Made by a program: the position numbers and the translations under genes
Part shown: positions 19,535-28,375 of the stretch, in pieces
Numbering within the stretch: the first letter of the stretch is position 1
Layout: each line of letters starts with the position of its first letter
NCBI GenBank assembly: GCA_964496875.1
Contig: CAZCBH010000011.1
Span: forward strand, 1-64,000
Origin: RI-106 sp964496875
GTDB taxonomy: Bacteria; Cyanobacteriota; Vampirovibrionia; Obscuribacterales; Obscuribacteraceae
Direction: 5' to 3'
Length of the DNA stretch: 64,000 nucleotides
Notes under the pieces: generated by a model
What the model was told of the DNA's origin: nothing
The model's input: only the letters and a program-made list of their open reading frames with translations
Database searches by the model: none

Positions 19535-20254
19535 ATGAAAAATCAGTCTTTTGAATTGAGAGCTAAACAGGCCAAGGAACTGGTTCGCCGTGAATTGAGG
19601 GCAGTTTCCGATTCGAGAAAGGCTGTCGAGATGGCTCAGTACATGAAAAGTGCGATGCCGTTTTATGGTGTCCAGAAACCTGACAGGATTCCCATATTCA
19701 GACAATTGAGCAGAGACTTCGCACCGACCTGCCAGAGTCAATATATAAAGATCGTGGAGACTCTCTGGGAAGGAGACCACCGTGAGGAGAGGTATCTGGC
19801 CATAGACTATGCCCAGAAATTTGTGCGCTTCGCCGATAGCTCCAGCCTGCCCCTTTTCGAACATATGATTAGAAGCGGTGCCTGGTGGGATTTTATCGAT
19901 CCTATCGCCTCGGCACTGGTTGGCTCCGTTTTGCGATCGGAACGCGATTCGGTGGCAGCGGTTCTCAATAAGTGGATAGAAAACGAGGACATGTGGATCC
20001 GACGCAGTGCCATCCTCAGTCAACTCAAGCATAAAACAGCGACAGACCGCACCATGCTTTTTGAATTCTGTCTGACAACAATGCACGAGAGAGAGTTCTT
20101 CATCCGCAAGGCAATTGGCTGGGCGCTTCGAGAGTACAGCTACAGCGAGCCGGAAGCGGTGAAAGATTTTCTTCTCGCTAATAAAAGCGAGCTTTCACCT
20201 TTGAGTTTTCGCGAGGGGGCCAAGCACCTTCTCAAGAGCGGTCTATTAAAGTAA
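19535..20254 (+). CDS. AlkD-like DNA alkylation-repair glycosylase
   Basis: 239 residues, matching the AlkD/AlkC HEAT-repeat DNA glycosylase family in length and motifs. These include W.GDHREERYLAIDYA (residues about 73-87), the lesion-facing GAWWDFIDPIA, MWIRRSAILSQL, and the C-terminal FFIRKAIGWALREYS. The Trp/Asp residues of the family's DNA-binding concave face are present. Family members excise cationic N3- and N7-alkylpurines without flipping the base. ATG at 19535 is the only good start. Stands alone, with no ada or alkB next to it. Confidence 0.9.
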   Translation: MKNQSFELRAKQAKELVRRELRAVSDSRKAVEMAQYMKSAMPFYGVQKPDRIPIFRQLSRDFAPTCQSQYIKIVETLWEGDHREERYLAIDYAQKFVRFADSSSLPLFEHMIRSGAWWDFIDPIASALVGSVLRSERDSVAAVLNKWIENEDMWIRRSAILSQLKHKTATDRTMLFEFCLTTMHEREFFIRKAIGWALREYSYSEPEAVKDFLLANKSELSPLSFREGAKHLLKSGLLK

Positions 20255-20403
20255 AGTTTTGAGTTCGACTCCACTTGGCAGCATTCGGGCCAAGGACGAT
20301 GGCATCCAACTTGTGTATTATTTAAAACACCCAGGAAGTTTTATAAGCTTTACCTTCTTGAGGGAAGAATTAGAGAAGTAAGGTCACTACGCAGGAGACG
20401 AGT

Positions 20404-21048
20404 ATGAATTTGTTCAAGACCATATGCTTGTGTATGACGTTTCTGCTTGGACTGTCGGTAGCCCCCGCCTATAGCCAGGTGGCCGGTGCCAACCAGTCGA
20501 TTTTTTCGGATGAGCAACGTCTGCTTCAGGTTAATCAGCAGCAGATGGGTGCCTTCGAGCAGGAGCGTGCCCAGGCGGAGCAAGAACTTCAGCAAATGGA
20601 AGCCAAAAATCAGCCCTACAGGCTGAAAGTGGTCAAAGAGATAACCGAGCTGAAAGGCAAAAAAGATGCCGGATCCCAGGCTAAACTCAAAGAGTTGCAA
20701 GACTGGATCGCCCGGGACGACGCCTATAAAAAGAGACAGGAGAGTCTCATTACCCGTCTGACCCAGAGTATCCAAAGTTTGCAGCAAAGCCAGATGGAGA
20801 CCACCGGTAATCTGTCTAACGATATCACCGCCATGAGACAGAACGTCCAGGATCAAAAAGATGCCGCCAAGTTCGATCGGATGATGCGCATGAATTATTT
20901 CAATGAGCTTCAGAGCGAAATGGGTGCAGCCTCCTGGGGTCGTCCTCCGACGGACGGTACTTTCAACAGTGTGGGTGGCTACGGCTTCATGGGCGGTTAT
21001 GGAATGAGTGCCTTTGGTCGTCAGGCTGGTGGCTACGGTCGCTGGTAG
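20404..21048 (+). CDS. Secreted coiled-coil protein with Gly/Tyr-rich tail
   Basis: 214 residues; AGGAG lies seven bases before ATG 20404. Signal peptide at residues 1-24 (LCMTFLLGLSVAPAYSQ). A Gln/Glu-rich helical coiled coil follows (about 35-165), reminiscent of periplasmic OmpH/Skp-like chaperones in composition only. The tail is low complexity, with GGYG repeats (GGYGFMGGYG...GGYGRW). Probably periplasmic or surface located. It ends just before a strong terminator. No defined family. Confidence 0.65.
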   Translation: MNLFKTICLCMTFLLGLSVAPAYSQVAGANQSIFSDEQRLLQVNQQQMGAFEQERAQAEQELQQMEAKNQPYRLKVVKEITELKGKKDAGSQAKLKELQDWIARDDAYKKRQESLITRLTQSIQSLQQSQMETTGNLSNDITAMRQNVQDQKDAAKFDRMMRMNYFNELQSEMGAASWGRPPTDGTFNSVGGYGFMGGYGMSAFGRQAGGYGRW

Positions 21049-21066
21049 AGCCTCGAAATCAAAAAT

Positions 21067-22902
21067 TCAATCGATTTTTCCAGCCCTGGTTATTGCCAGG
21101 GCTGTTTTTATTAAATTGGCGGTGCCGCCTTCATAGATGAGGAAGCGTTCTTCCCATTGCGGATGAAATTTAGATTTGTAGCGTCGCAGTCCTTTGTAGG
21201 AAAAGAAGCGATTCATGTGTTCATAAATAAGATGCACCGCCCGCTCTTCTTTGCTGGCGTCTTTCTTCTCTCCTACGCCGGATAGGGCTGCCAGTCCGAG
21301 ACTGAAGCTTTTGAAGCCTCGCTCGTGCAAATCGGTGAGCAGAAGGGCGAAGAGATAGTCCATCGCACCATTGGGAACTTCAGTTCGGTGTCGCATCATG
21401 TCGATGGTCACCTGACCTTTGGCATAGGAGCGCACCTGATTGACGAAGGCGATGGCGCCGTCCTTGTCTGATTCGAGCACATAGAGAGTCTCTTGCTTCA
21501 GGGCTTCTCGATCGAACCAGCCCAGGGAAAATCCCCGTTCTCTTCTGCCAGGCAAAGAGAGCCATTCTTGCGATATCTGCTCCACCGAATCGAGAAGGCT
21601 CTCCTCATGTGGTGGCACATAGCGATTCAATTTATAACCCTGTTTAGCCAGTTTTTTGACCACTGCTTTGAAATTTTTGCCTTTGACGGTTTTTTCGGTG
21701 AAGTCATCGAGATCCACCACCGCGTCCTCCCCAACCTTCAGCACTTGCAGTCCCAGCTCTTTATAGAGTTCGAGATAATCGGGCTTCACTTGCAGAAAAG
21801 CCAGCTTCCAATCATTGCCATGGCAATAGTCGCGAAACTCTTTGATCAGCGGCTTGAGCTCTGCTTCGGCTCCCACCGGGTCACCCAGGCAGATTGCCAC
21901 GTTCATCACCGAAGAGTAGGCAACAAAGGCTTTTTTAGAAGGGCTGAAATAGTAGGATTTATCTTCTAGCAGTTTGTAAGGATCGAGGGCATCCTTGCCG
22001 TACCTGGCGAGCAACGCAGCAGCGTTCTCTTTTTCTTTCGGTCTTACCGAAAGGACATAGTTGATCGGGCGAAAAAGAGAGACTGCGGTGAAGGTAAAGG
22101 CCATGGTCTCGAAAATGTTTATCGATTTGAGGAACCAATGCCCGAAGCGACTTTTGGGCAGGATGTCGTCGTTGCCCATAAACAGCAGTTGGCGGACGGC
22201 TCGTTGAAATGACTCGACCAGGTCGAAGTTTATGCCGAAGTCTCTTATTTCAAGCAGCCAGAAGCCCATGGTGCCATAGAGAGCCAGTCCGGCAAACGAA
22301 ATGACAAGAACGAAGATGCCGTTGGCCAGATCGCCTCGATCACTTTTAACCGTAAATCGTTTTCTGAGCCCATAGAGCAGTATCACCGTCAATACCGGAG
22401 CGATGCCGGTAATGAGAGGGATCGCCTCATTGAGTTCACGCTCTTTGATCCAGACTACATACTCGCTGCCGCATCTGATAAGGTGGATGAAGCTATAGGC
22501 GAGGCTGCTGAAAAAAGCCAGTTGCCAGGCTATTTTTTTGCGCTTCAGTAAGTTGAACGAGAGTAGTATAAGAAATAGACCGAAGACCACCGAGATCATC
22601 TTGGCCCAGTGGTAATAGTCGAGGATGTTCAGCATCCTGAACAGACCGGGATGGTTGCTCAAACGAGTAGCCAGGGGCTGAATCATCGCAGTGAGACCGG
22701 AAAGTGTGATAAAAAACGACAGAAGATAGACCGGTAAATCCCTCAGTCTGCTTCTGTTCTGCTCTTCTTCTTCCTCCCCTTCCAGAACCGATTTGTCAAG
22801 AATTTTCTCTTGCCGGTCATCTTCGAAGTAGAGCTTGCAGGTCTCTTCGTAAGACTCTGCAATTTCTTGAAATTCTGAGTCATCCGGGGAAATTCGATCC
22901 AT
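21067..22902 (-). CDS. MprF-C/DUF2156-like membrane acyl-/aminoacyl-transferase
   Basis: 611 residues. An acidic cytosolic N-terminus of about 50 residues precedes about six transmembrane helices (55-280). The C-terminal 300 residues match the DUF2156 domain found at the end of phosphatidylglycerol lysyltransferase MprF: an early YFSPSKKAFVAY strand, GDPVGAE, the mid FSLGWFDRE block, and the late SFSLGLAALSGVG and YRYKSKF-like end. Family enzymes transfer an amino acid from aminoacyl-tRNA to membrane lipid and reduce the negative surface charge. The membrane part is smaller than the 14-helix flippase of true MprF, so this is a synthase-type variant. The lipid and amino acid are not predictable. 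Confidence 0.78.
   Translation of the reverse strand: MDRISPDDSEFQEIAESYEETCKLYFEDDRQEKILDKSVLEGEEEEEQNRSRLRDLPVYLLSFFITLSGLTAMIQPLATRLSNHPGLFRMLNILDYYHWAKMISVVFGLFLILLSFNLLKRKKIAWQLAFFSSLAYSFIHLIRCGSEYVVWIKERELNEAIPLITGIAPVLTVILLYGLRKRFTVKSDRGDLANGIFVLVISFAGLALYGTMGFWLLEIRDFGINFDLVESFQRAVRQLLFMGNDDILPKSRFGHWFLKSINIFETMAFTFTAVSLFRPINYVLSVRPKEKENAAALLARYGKDALDPYKLLEDKSYYFSPSKKAFVAYSSVMNVAICLGDPVGAEAELKPLIKEFRDYCHGNDWKLAFLQVKPDYLELYKELGLQVLKVGEDAVVDLDDFTEKTVKGKNFKAVVKKLAKQGYKLNRYVPPHEESLLDSVEQISQEWLSLPGRRERGFSLGWFDREALKQETLYVLESDKDGAIAFVNQVRSYAKGQVTIDMMRHRTEVPNGAMDYLFALLLTDLHERGFKSFSLGLAALSGVGEKKDASKEERAVHLIYEHMNRFFSYKGLRRYKSKFHPQWEERFLIYEGGTANLIKTALAITRAGKID
21081..21109 (+). terminator. Rho-independent terminator
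   Basis: A 9-bp stem (CAGCCCTGG, 21081-21089, with CCAGGGCTG, 21096-21104) around a 6-base loop is followed by TTTTTA. It ends the plus-strand coiled-coil gene 33 bp after its stop. The same bases encode the last residues of the convergent minus-strand gene. Confidence 0.88.
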
Positions 22903-22911
22903 AATGGACTA

Positions 22912-23691
22912 ATGATACTAGGTAGAGAGAAAACTTTGTTCCGGTTTCGCGCCATTTTCATCGCCTGTTTCCTGATGGTCTTTGCCTATCCCGCCTTTGC
23001 CGGAGACGAAAAGGACCCCAATCCTTTCAACCTGCCGAACAGGGTCATGGCGCTGCCGCCGGAGTTGCGCGCCGGGCAGATTTTTCAGGGGTTTCCCAGT
23101 CTGCGTCCCCAGGTCAACTGGTATCCTATCGCCCCGGGTCTTGTGGGCAACTGGCGCTCGAAAAGTATGAGGGTGCTTCGACAGGATGATTTCGAGACCG
23201 GGTCCTACTACACCATGGAAGCTGTGGAGGCGGATGTCCTCGAGGTACATCTCGGGGATTTGCTGGATTCTGCCAGTTCGGTCTGGCATGCGCTTATCAG
23301 CCCGGAGATTCATGATTATCAGAAAGGAGATCTGGTGGACAGCAGAGACACCATCATGATCAAGATGCTCGGACAGTCACCCGAACATCTGATGGTGCAG
23401 AGCAGGATTTTTCATGTGATCTATAATCCTCAGAACAACCAGATCGTCACTTCATATACCGAGGAGAGTGTCAGACAATACGATGTAGCCGGCAATGGTC
23501 GTATGATCGGTCACGAATATATTCGACTCTACGACGCCGAGGGCTATGTGAAGATGTCCGCCCAGACCTTGCGGGTTTACAGTAAAGTCGGTAAATTCGT
23601 CCAGGTCAATGAAAGGGCCGGTCTGCATTTGCCAAGCTCGCTCGCCTCCCATTTGCAGTCTATAGGACGACACGAACTGATCAATTGGTAA
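22912..23691 (+). CDS. Exported protein of unknown function
   Basis: 259 residues with a signal peptide (hydrophobic IFIACFLMVFAYPAFA, cleavage about residue 30). The mature part is mainly beta-type, with alternating hydrophobic residues, and has an Asn/Pro-rich start (DPNPFNLPNR). No Cys pattern or known motif. Divergent from the MprF-C-like gene with only 9 bp between the two starts, so the promoters overlap the coding regions and the two may be co-regulated. I do not recognise a family. Confidence 0.6.
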   Translation: MILGREKTLFRFRAIFIACFLMVFAYPAFAGDEKDPNPFNLPNRVMALPPELRAGQIFQGFPSLRPQVNWYPIAPGLVGNWRSKSMRVLRQDDFETGSYYTMEAVEADVLEVHLGDLLDSASSVWHALISPEIHDYQKGDLVDSRDTIMIKMLGQSPEHLMVQSRIFHVIYNPQNNQIVTSYTEESVRQYDVAGNGRMIGHEYIRLYDAEGYVKMSAQTLRVYSKVGKFVQVNERAGLHLPSSLASHLQSIGRHELINW

Positions 23692-23726
23692 GCTAACTAA
23701 ATACGATACCAGGGTACGGCTTTGTC

Positions 23727-24095
23727 TCAGCTCTTGTAATGACCGTATCTCTCTATCAAGGCTTTGACAGCTTCTTCTGTCGACTTGCCCCGGGTGACCT
23801 TTTCTATCTCTTTCTTGTCGCCTATGGTAGCCAGGGCTTTTTCCGCCCTCAATCTGATGCTTTCCCGGGGGTGTTCCTGGGAGACAAAATAGAGGGGCGG
23901 AATGCTCAACGGGCGTTTCTCTCGCTCCAGCTGCTCTATGTTGCTTTTTACCGCTTCATAGTCGGTGCTCTTCAGACCATCGACCAACATTTTGAAGGTA
24001 AAGTGATCGAGCTTGCCCATTATTGATTTGGCGGTGGTGTCCACAAAACCGACCAGGTCCTGAAATTTGTCGATGAACTCGCTCATGGAAATCAA
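23727..24095 (-). CDS. Small HEAT-like repeat protein
   Basis: 122 residues, fully helical. ATG 24095 is used; ATG 24086 is a possible alternative. A HEAT-like motif stands at about residues 77-100 (QEHPRESIRLRAEKALATIG). The C-terminus is charged. It is cytosolic, with no signal sequence. Probably a small protein-interaction module. It lies alone between an exported protein and the TPR-metalloprotease gene. Confidence 0.6.
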   Translation of the reverse strand: MISMSEFIDKFQDLVGFVDTTAKSIMGKLDHFTFKMLVDGLKSTDYEAVKSNIEQLEREKRPLSIPPLYFVSQEHPRESIRLRAEKALATIGDKKEIEKVTRGKSTEEAVKALIERYGHYKS

Positions 24096-24268
24096 ACCCT
24101 GTTTATAGACTGAGGTGATTCGGATTATGATAATCTCTTCTTCTGATCCGAATCTTTATTAAATCTCAGGTATGACATCCAGTCAACTTTGAGCACCACT
24201 ATGGAGTTTGCGCAGACATCGCTCTTTCCCGGAAAATAACGATTCTCTTAAGCCTCGCTTCCCTTCAG

Positions 24269-26884
24269 GTGCTTTTAAACGCTTGCGGGGCCATCGCTTT
24301 TCCTGCCGAATCTTATGCTCGTAATCTTGTCGATCCGCTCACTATCGAGGTGGTGCCCGATCGAGATAGATATGACTTGCTAGATCAATTTCTGGTTCAG
24401 TCGCTTCTTTCTCAAAGAGCTTCAGCCGGGGAGATAGAAAGGCTGATAAGGGAGGGTAGAGAGAGGCTCTCCGGGCTCTATCAATATGACCCGCTTCTGA
24501 TTCATCTGGGCTATTTGAAAGCCAGGGCGGAGATTGAGGTCGGCAAAAAAAAGTCAGCCAGGAAGACTCTGAAGAGAGCCCTGCTTGCGGAGTTAGAAAG
24601 AGATCGATTTTTCGAGGCTATCGCAAGAGGCTCGATACACAAGAGTGAGTTTCTCTCCGGAAAGTTGGAGTCTCCAGAGCAGTTCGAGAAGCGCTATGCA
24701 ATAGAACGCAAGACCGTCGGCTCTGACCTTTCGAAGGCTGTTCTGGCACGAATGATCCGGCTCTATTATTCCGGGCGCCCGGCCGAAGCCGGTTTGCTGC
24801 GAGAAATTGCGTTGGCTTCCGGCGCCATCGAGAAAGACAATATGGACCAGATTTCATTCTGGGCGCTTCTCTGCGGCACCGATATAGTCGGCTATCAGCC
24901 TCAAAGCCGGCTATACAAAGAGCTTTTCGAGATGATTGAGAGTTCTCGTCGCCGTCAATATAGGCAGGCGCTGGCGCTGGCGGATGATATTAAATTGGCT
25001 GGTGAAGATAATTCTGTATCTGAATCTGTCTTAGAGCCGTTTCTCAAGATCTTCCGCCTGCGGATGAAAGTTTTGATGGCGGTCGATCCGGATAACAGAA
25101 CCGTTCTAGATCTAGAGACGCTTTCAGACCAATCCAGATCAAAAATAAAAGCCTGTGCCGATAGTTATATTTATCGCGCCATATTCAACCAGTCTCTTTC
25201 GCTGCTCTGCCGAATCGCGGAGAGAGAAGAGATAAAGCTCTTTGACGAGATCGAGAAGAGTCGAACGGATGGGAAAGAGAAAGAGAAGACGCCTTATTAT
25301 CTGGAAGCTTCCCCTGGCGATAGGCAGCGGGTCCGAGAACTTGCTCGTTTGCTCTATTTCATCGGCTATAAGTATAAACTGATGCGAAGACAGGACAGAG
25401 CCAGTCTATATCTAACTCGCTGCCTGTTTCTATACAAGCTCTATCTGCCGGCGGAGATGCAGACAGACACCATGGTCGATGCCTGTCTCTATGATCTTGC
25501 CGAGTCCTATCTCTGGGCTAAAGACTATGACATAGCCTCGGTACTTTTTGAAGAATGCGTCAACCTCAGGGTCGCTCTTGGAAGATCTCCTCTGACCATC
25601 GTGATGACGATCACCTCTCTTGGTCGGGCACTGATGGCCGACGGCAGACCGGAGTCGGCGACGCCCTTCCTGAGCCGTGCCCTGGGCTATGCCATTTATG
25701 GTGCCTGGCAAGCCGCCCCCGTCGAAAACCGAGACGAACTGGCTGTTACACTGGGGATAAAGGACGACAGTGTCGGGGAGTTTGTGGAGAGTTTCTGTGC
25801 CGAGCCCTTGAGCCGCAGGCTTGCTCTTATGGAACTCTGCCTGGCCGATTCGAACGTCGGCAAAAGCGAGCGTGCCACCATCGAAAGTGCTGCTCAGACT
25901 TACATAGATACTCTGGTCGGATCCAAATTTTACGATCAAGCGATAGATTCTGCCGAAACTCTATTGAAGTCTAAATCCCAAGGTATTTCGCCTGATATTT
26001 CTTCTAATTTATGGCAGCTCGCTTTTGCCAATAGTGGGGCATCTCATATGGAGCGAAGCCGCGATATATATGACCGCCTTTTTAGAGAATACAAGAAGGA
26101 AGGCATAAGATCGAAGGCACACTGGTACTTCAGCCGCGGCCTTGCCCATGATGCTCTGGGTGAATTCTCTAAGGGAGCATCTGATTTCAAGGACGGTAAA
26201 AGAACCTTTGCCAGTTATCTAAAAGAGATGGACCGCGATCTGGCCGATGATTTTAAAATTGATATCGACAAGCACGAAGACCGCGATTATATCTACTGGA
26301 TGGTCGATGATCTGGCAAATGAGCTAGCCGTCAGGCGAAAAGATCCCCCCAGCCGATGCAGCTATATCAAAGCCTATGACCATGGACGCTGGCCGACTGA
26401 TAGATTTCCTCTGAAGGTTTTTATAGACCGGTCTAAAGAGAGTGGATTTGGCGGCAAGCTCTTTGATGTTGTCTATGCCGGAATAAGGCAGTGGCTAGAG
26501 ATTGAGAATTCGCCCGTGCAGCTTGTTATGGTGGAGGATCGAGAGAGCGCCGATATCTATGTCGAAAGGGTCGACAACTATGATTTCATCCCGCCGGGCT
26601 CGGCGGGTAAAGCCGAGGCTGAATACATCTATGCCGAAGAGAAGGAGCCGTCTTCTCTGAACAAAGTGCATCTGAGGATCTTCTGCGACACTTATAACGG
26701 AGCTAAGCTCTCCGATCATGCGCTGCGACACATAAAAACACTGGCAGCCCATGAGTTCGGTCATGGACTAGGTTTGAATCATTCTCCTTCAGGGCGCGAC
26801 ATCATGTACTGGAAGGCTGATACCACAGAGTTATCGGAGCGTGATCGCAATACGCTTCGGGAGCTTTATCGAAGTAAAGATTGA
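24269..26884 (+). CDS. TPR-repeat protein with C-terminal matrixin-like zinc-metalloprotease motif
   Basis: About 871 residues from GTG 24269. Most is helical with TPR-like pairs (about 350-650). The C-terminal 170 residues carry HEFGHGLGLNHSPSGRDIMY, that is HExxHxxGxxH with a Met-turn DIMY, the metzincin (matrixin/M10-like) zinc site with three His and the catalytic Glu. The start is doubtful. The frame stays open upstream to 24176 and encodes a good lipoprotein-type signal (RK, a hydrophobic run, then LLNAC at residues 2-6 of the GTG form), but no ATG, GTG or TTG precedes it. An ATG at 24201 lies in another frame, so a sequencing frameshift is possible. Probably a secreted or lipid-anchored protease. 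Confidence 0.75.
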   Translation: MLLNACGAIAFPAESYARNLVDPLTIEVVPDRDRYDLLDQFLVQSLLSQRASAGEIERLIREGRERLSGLYQYDPLLIHLGYLKARAEIEVGKKKSARKTLKRALLAELERDRFFEAIARGSIHKSEFLSGKLESPEQFEKRYAIERKTVGSDLSKAVLARMIRLYYSGRPAEAGLLREIALASGAIEKDNMDQISFWALLCGTDIVGYQPQSRLYKELFEMIESSRRRQYRQALALADDIKLAGEDNSVSESVLEPFLKIFRLRMKVLMAVDPDNRTVLDLETLSDQSRSKIKACADSYIYRAIFNQSLSLLCRIAEREEIKLFDEIEKSRTDGKEKEKTPYYLEASPGDRQRVRELARLLYFIGYKYKLMRRQDRASLYLTRCLFLYKLYLPAEMQTDTMVDACLYDLAESYLWAKDYDIASVLFEECVNLRVALGRSPLTIVMTITSLGRALMADGRPESATPFLSRALGYAIYGAWQAAPVENRDELAVTLGIKDDSVGEFVESFCAEPLSRRLALMELCLADSNVGKSERATIESAAQTYIDTLVGSKFYDQAIDSAETLLKSKSQGISPDISSNLWQLAFANSGASHMERSRDIYDRLFREYKKEGIRSKAHWYFSRGLAHDALGEFSKGASDFKDGKRTFASYLKEMDRDLADDFKIDIDKHEDRDYIYWMVDDLANELAVRRKDPPSRCSYIKAYDHGRWPTDRFPLKVFIDRSKESGFGGKLFDVVYAGIRQWLEIENSPVQLVMVEDRESADIYVERVDNYDFIPPGSAGKAEAEYIYAEEKEPSSLNKVHLRIFCDTYNGAKLSDHALRHIKTLAAHEFGHGLGLNHSPSGRDIMYWKADTTELSERDRNTLRELYRSKD

Positions 26885-27078
26885 GATTTTTCGACTATTT
26901 TCGGGTTGTCAGTGGTTTAAGGCTCGGTTGGTAAGTGTAAAAAGAAAACAGGCGGAAGCCCGGAAATTTATTGAGCCGTTTAACGGCTCTGTATTGCTGC
27001 GTTTAGTATTCTGACGCAATTTTTGCAATTTTTGCAACCTTGTCCGCAACAGTACCTTCGCCAGATCGGAGATGTCCA

Positions 27079-28227
27079 ATGAATCGAAAACTGAAAACCT
27101 TACTAGGACTAACTCTCGCCCAGACCATAGTGGCTCTTTCTCTTCCACTGAGCACCTGCGCCGGTACCATAGACGGTGCAGACTCTCCCGATTTTGCCCT
27201 TCCCTTGAACGACAAGATCCAGCTCTCCACCGATGGTGGTGCCCTTGTCACAGAGAAGGTTTCTATACCTAAAAACGTCGACACAAGCTCCAGTCCGATC
27301 CTGTCCATAGAGGAAGCCCTGGGTGAAGATGCCGAAGTGGTTGTGTTCACCGACGAAGAAGCGGACGTGATCGTTATCGACAATGATCTGGAAACCGAAG
27401 TCGCCGTAGAAGAGGAATACAAATGGGAGGAGATTGCAGACTCGCCCGATAAGACCAAGATTGCAGCCGGGGCTAGATTTCCTGTTTGCGTGATCAGCTC
27501 TATCAGCAGCAAAACCGCCAAAAAAGGAGATCCTGTAGAAGCCAGGCTGATGACCGATATCAAGATCGGAGGGCGTTTGATAGCCCGGCGAGGAGATATG
27601 GTCATCGGAAGAATCGATACTGTCAGTAAAGCCAGACGCATTCTCCATGCCGAACTATCCCGCAAAAGATGGATGAGGGCGAATGGTTCTCTTGGTGTAC
27701 AGTTCGACGAAATTGTAACCTCAGACGGCAAGCATCTGCCGCTGGTGGCGAAACCGGCGCGGGTTAGAAGAGTGGTCTCGAACAAGAACGAAGGCAGGGT
27801 GCTTGGTGTCAACCACAACGGTGAGCTGGCCAGTCCCCTTTCGACCCAACTGAAACACCAGGCGGTTCACCTCGCTATTCGCGGAGCGGCTTCGGTGGGC
27901 GGAGTATTCTCCATGGGGGCGGTCCCCGCTGCCTACGGTATCATCGGCGCTATCAATCCCTCATTCGCTTTTCTTCAGCCGGTGGGCAAGAATGTACCGC
28001 ATCGTCGGATCAAGGGCTTCGCTATGGGCGTAGTCTCCGGCTTGCCGGGTGGATTTCTGATTGCCGACAGCATCATAAAAGGTAAAGAAGCGGTGATTAA
28101 ACCGGGTGATACTTTTTTGGCAGAATTCAAGGATGAGTTCACCGGTCGTGCCGCTACCTCTGCCGAACTGCTTCCCGGAGCATCGGGCAAGGTTCGCGGT
28201 GAAGTCATGCCTGAGAAACAAAACTGA
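27079..28227 (+). CDS. Exported protein with weak TrbI/VirB10-like segment
   Basis: 382 residues from ATG 27079, chosen because GGAG lies seven bases upstream; an in-frame TTG or GTG further upstream is not needed. Signal peptide at residues 1-28 (LLGLTLAQTIVALSLPLSTC). An acidic region (about 60-115) follows, then a domain (about 130-215) with the pattern KKGDPVEARLMTDIKIGG...GDMVIGRI, then a DGKHLPL-type strand. This order resembles the periplasmic domain of TrbI/VirB10-like proteins, but no other secretion-system gene is present, so the match is only suggestive. Gly-rich hydrophobic segments follow (about 265-345). Function unknown. Confidence 0.6.
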   Translation: MNRKLKTLLGLTLAQTIVALSLPLSTCAGTIDGADSPDFALPLNDKIQLSTDGGALVTEKVSIPKNVDTSSSPILSIEEALGEDAEVVVFTDEEADVIVIDNDLETEVAVEEEYKWEEIADSPDKTKIAAGARFPVCVISSISSKTAKKGDPVEARLMTDIKIGGRLIARRGDMVIGRIDTVSKARRILHAELSRKRWMRANGSLGVQFDEIVTSDGKHLPLVAKPARVRRVVSNKNEGRVLGVNHNGELASPLSTQLKHQAVHLAIRGAASVGGVFSMGAVPAAYGIIGAINPSFAFLQPVGKNVPHRRIKGFAMGVVSGLPGGFLIADSIIKGKEAVIKPGDTFLAEFKDEFTGRAATSAELLPGASGKVRGEVMPEKQN

Positions 28228-28375
28228 TTCCAGGCTGATGATAGGGTTCTTATGTAAATTCGTCACCGAGAAAGTCCGATCCGGGGCGATGATTGTAAAG
28301 TGTTAATTTAGAAGAGTGGGTCAGGGTTATAGAATTGGGTCCTAATTGTAGGAACAAGGACGCTGTCTTGAAACC

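Noticed and set aside
26973..26989. GAGCCG-TTTAA-CGGCTC hairpin after the metalloprotease gene
   Set aside because: Short stem and no T run after it (TGTATTG). Too weak to call a terminator.
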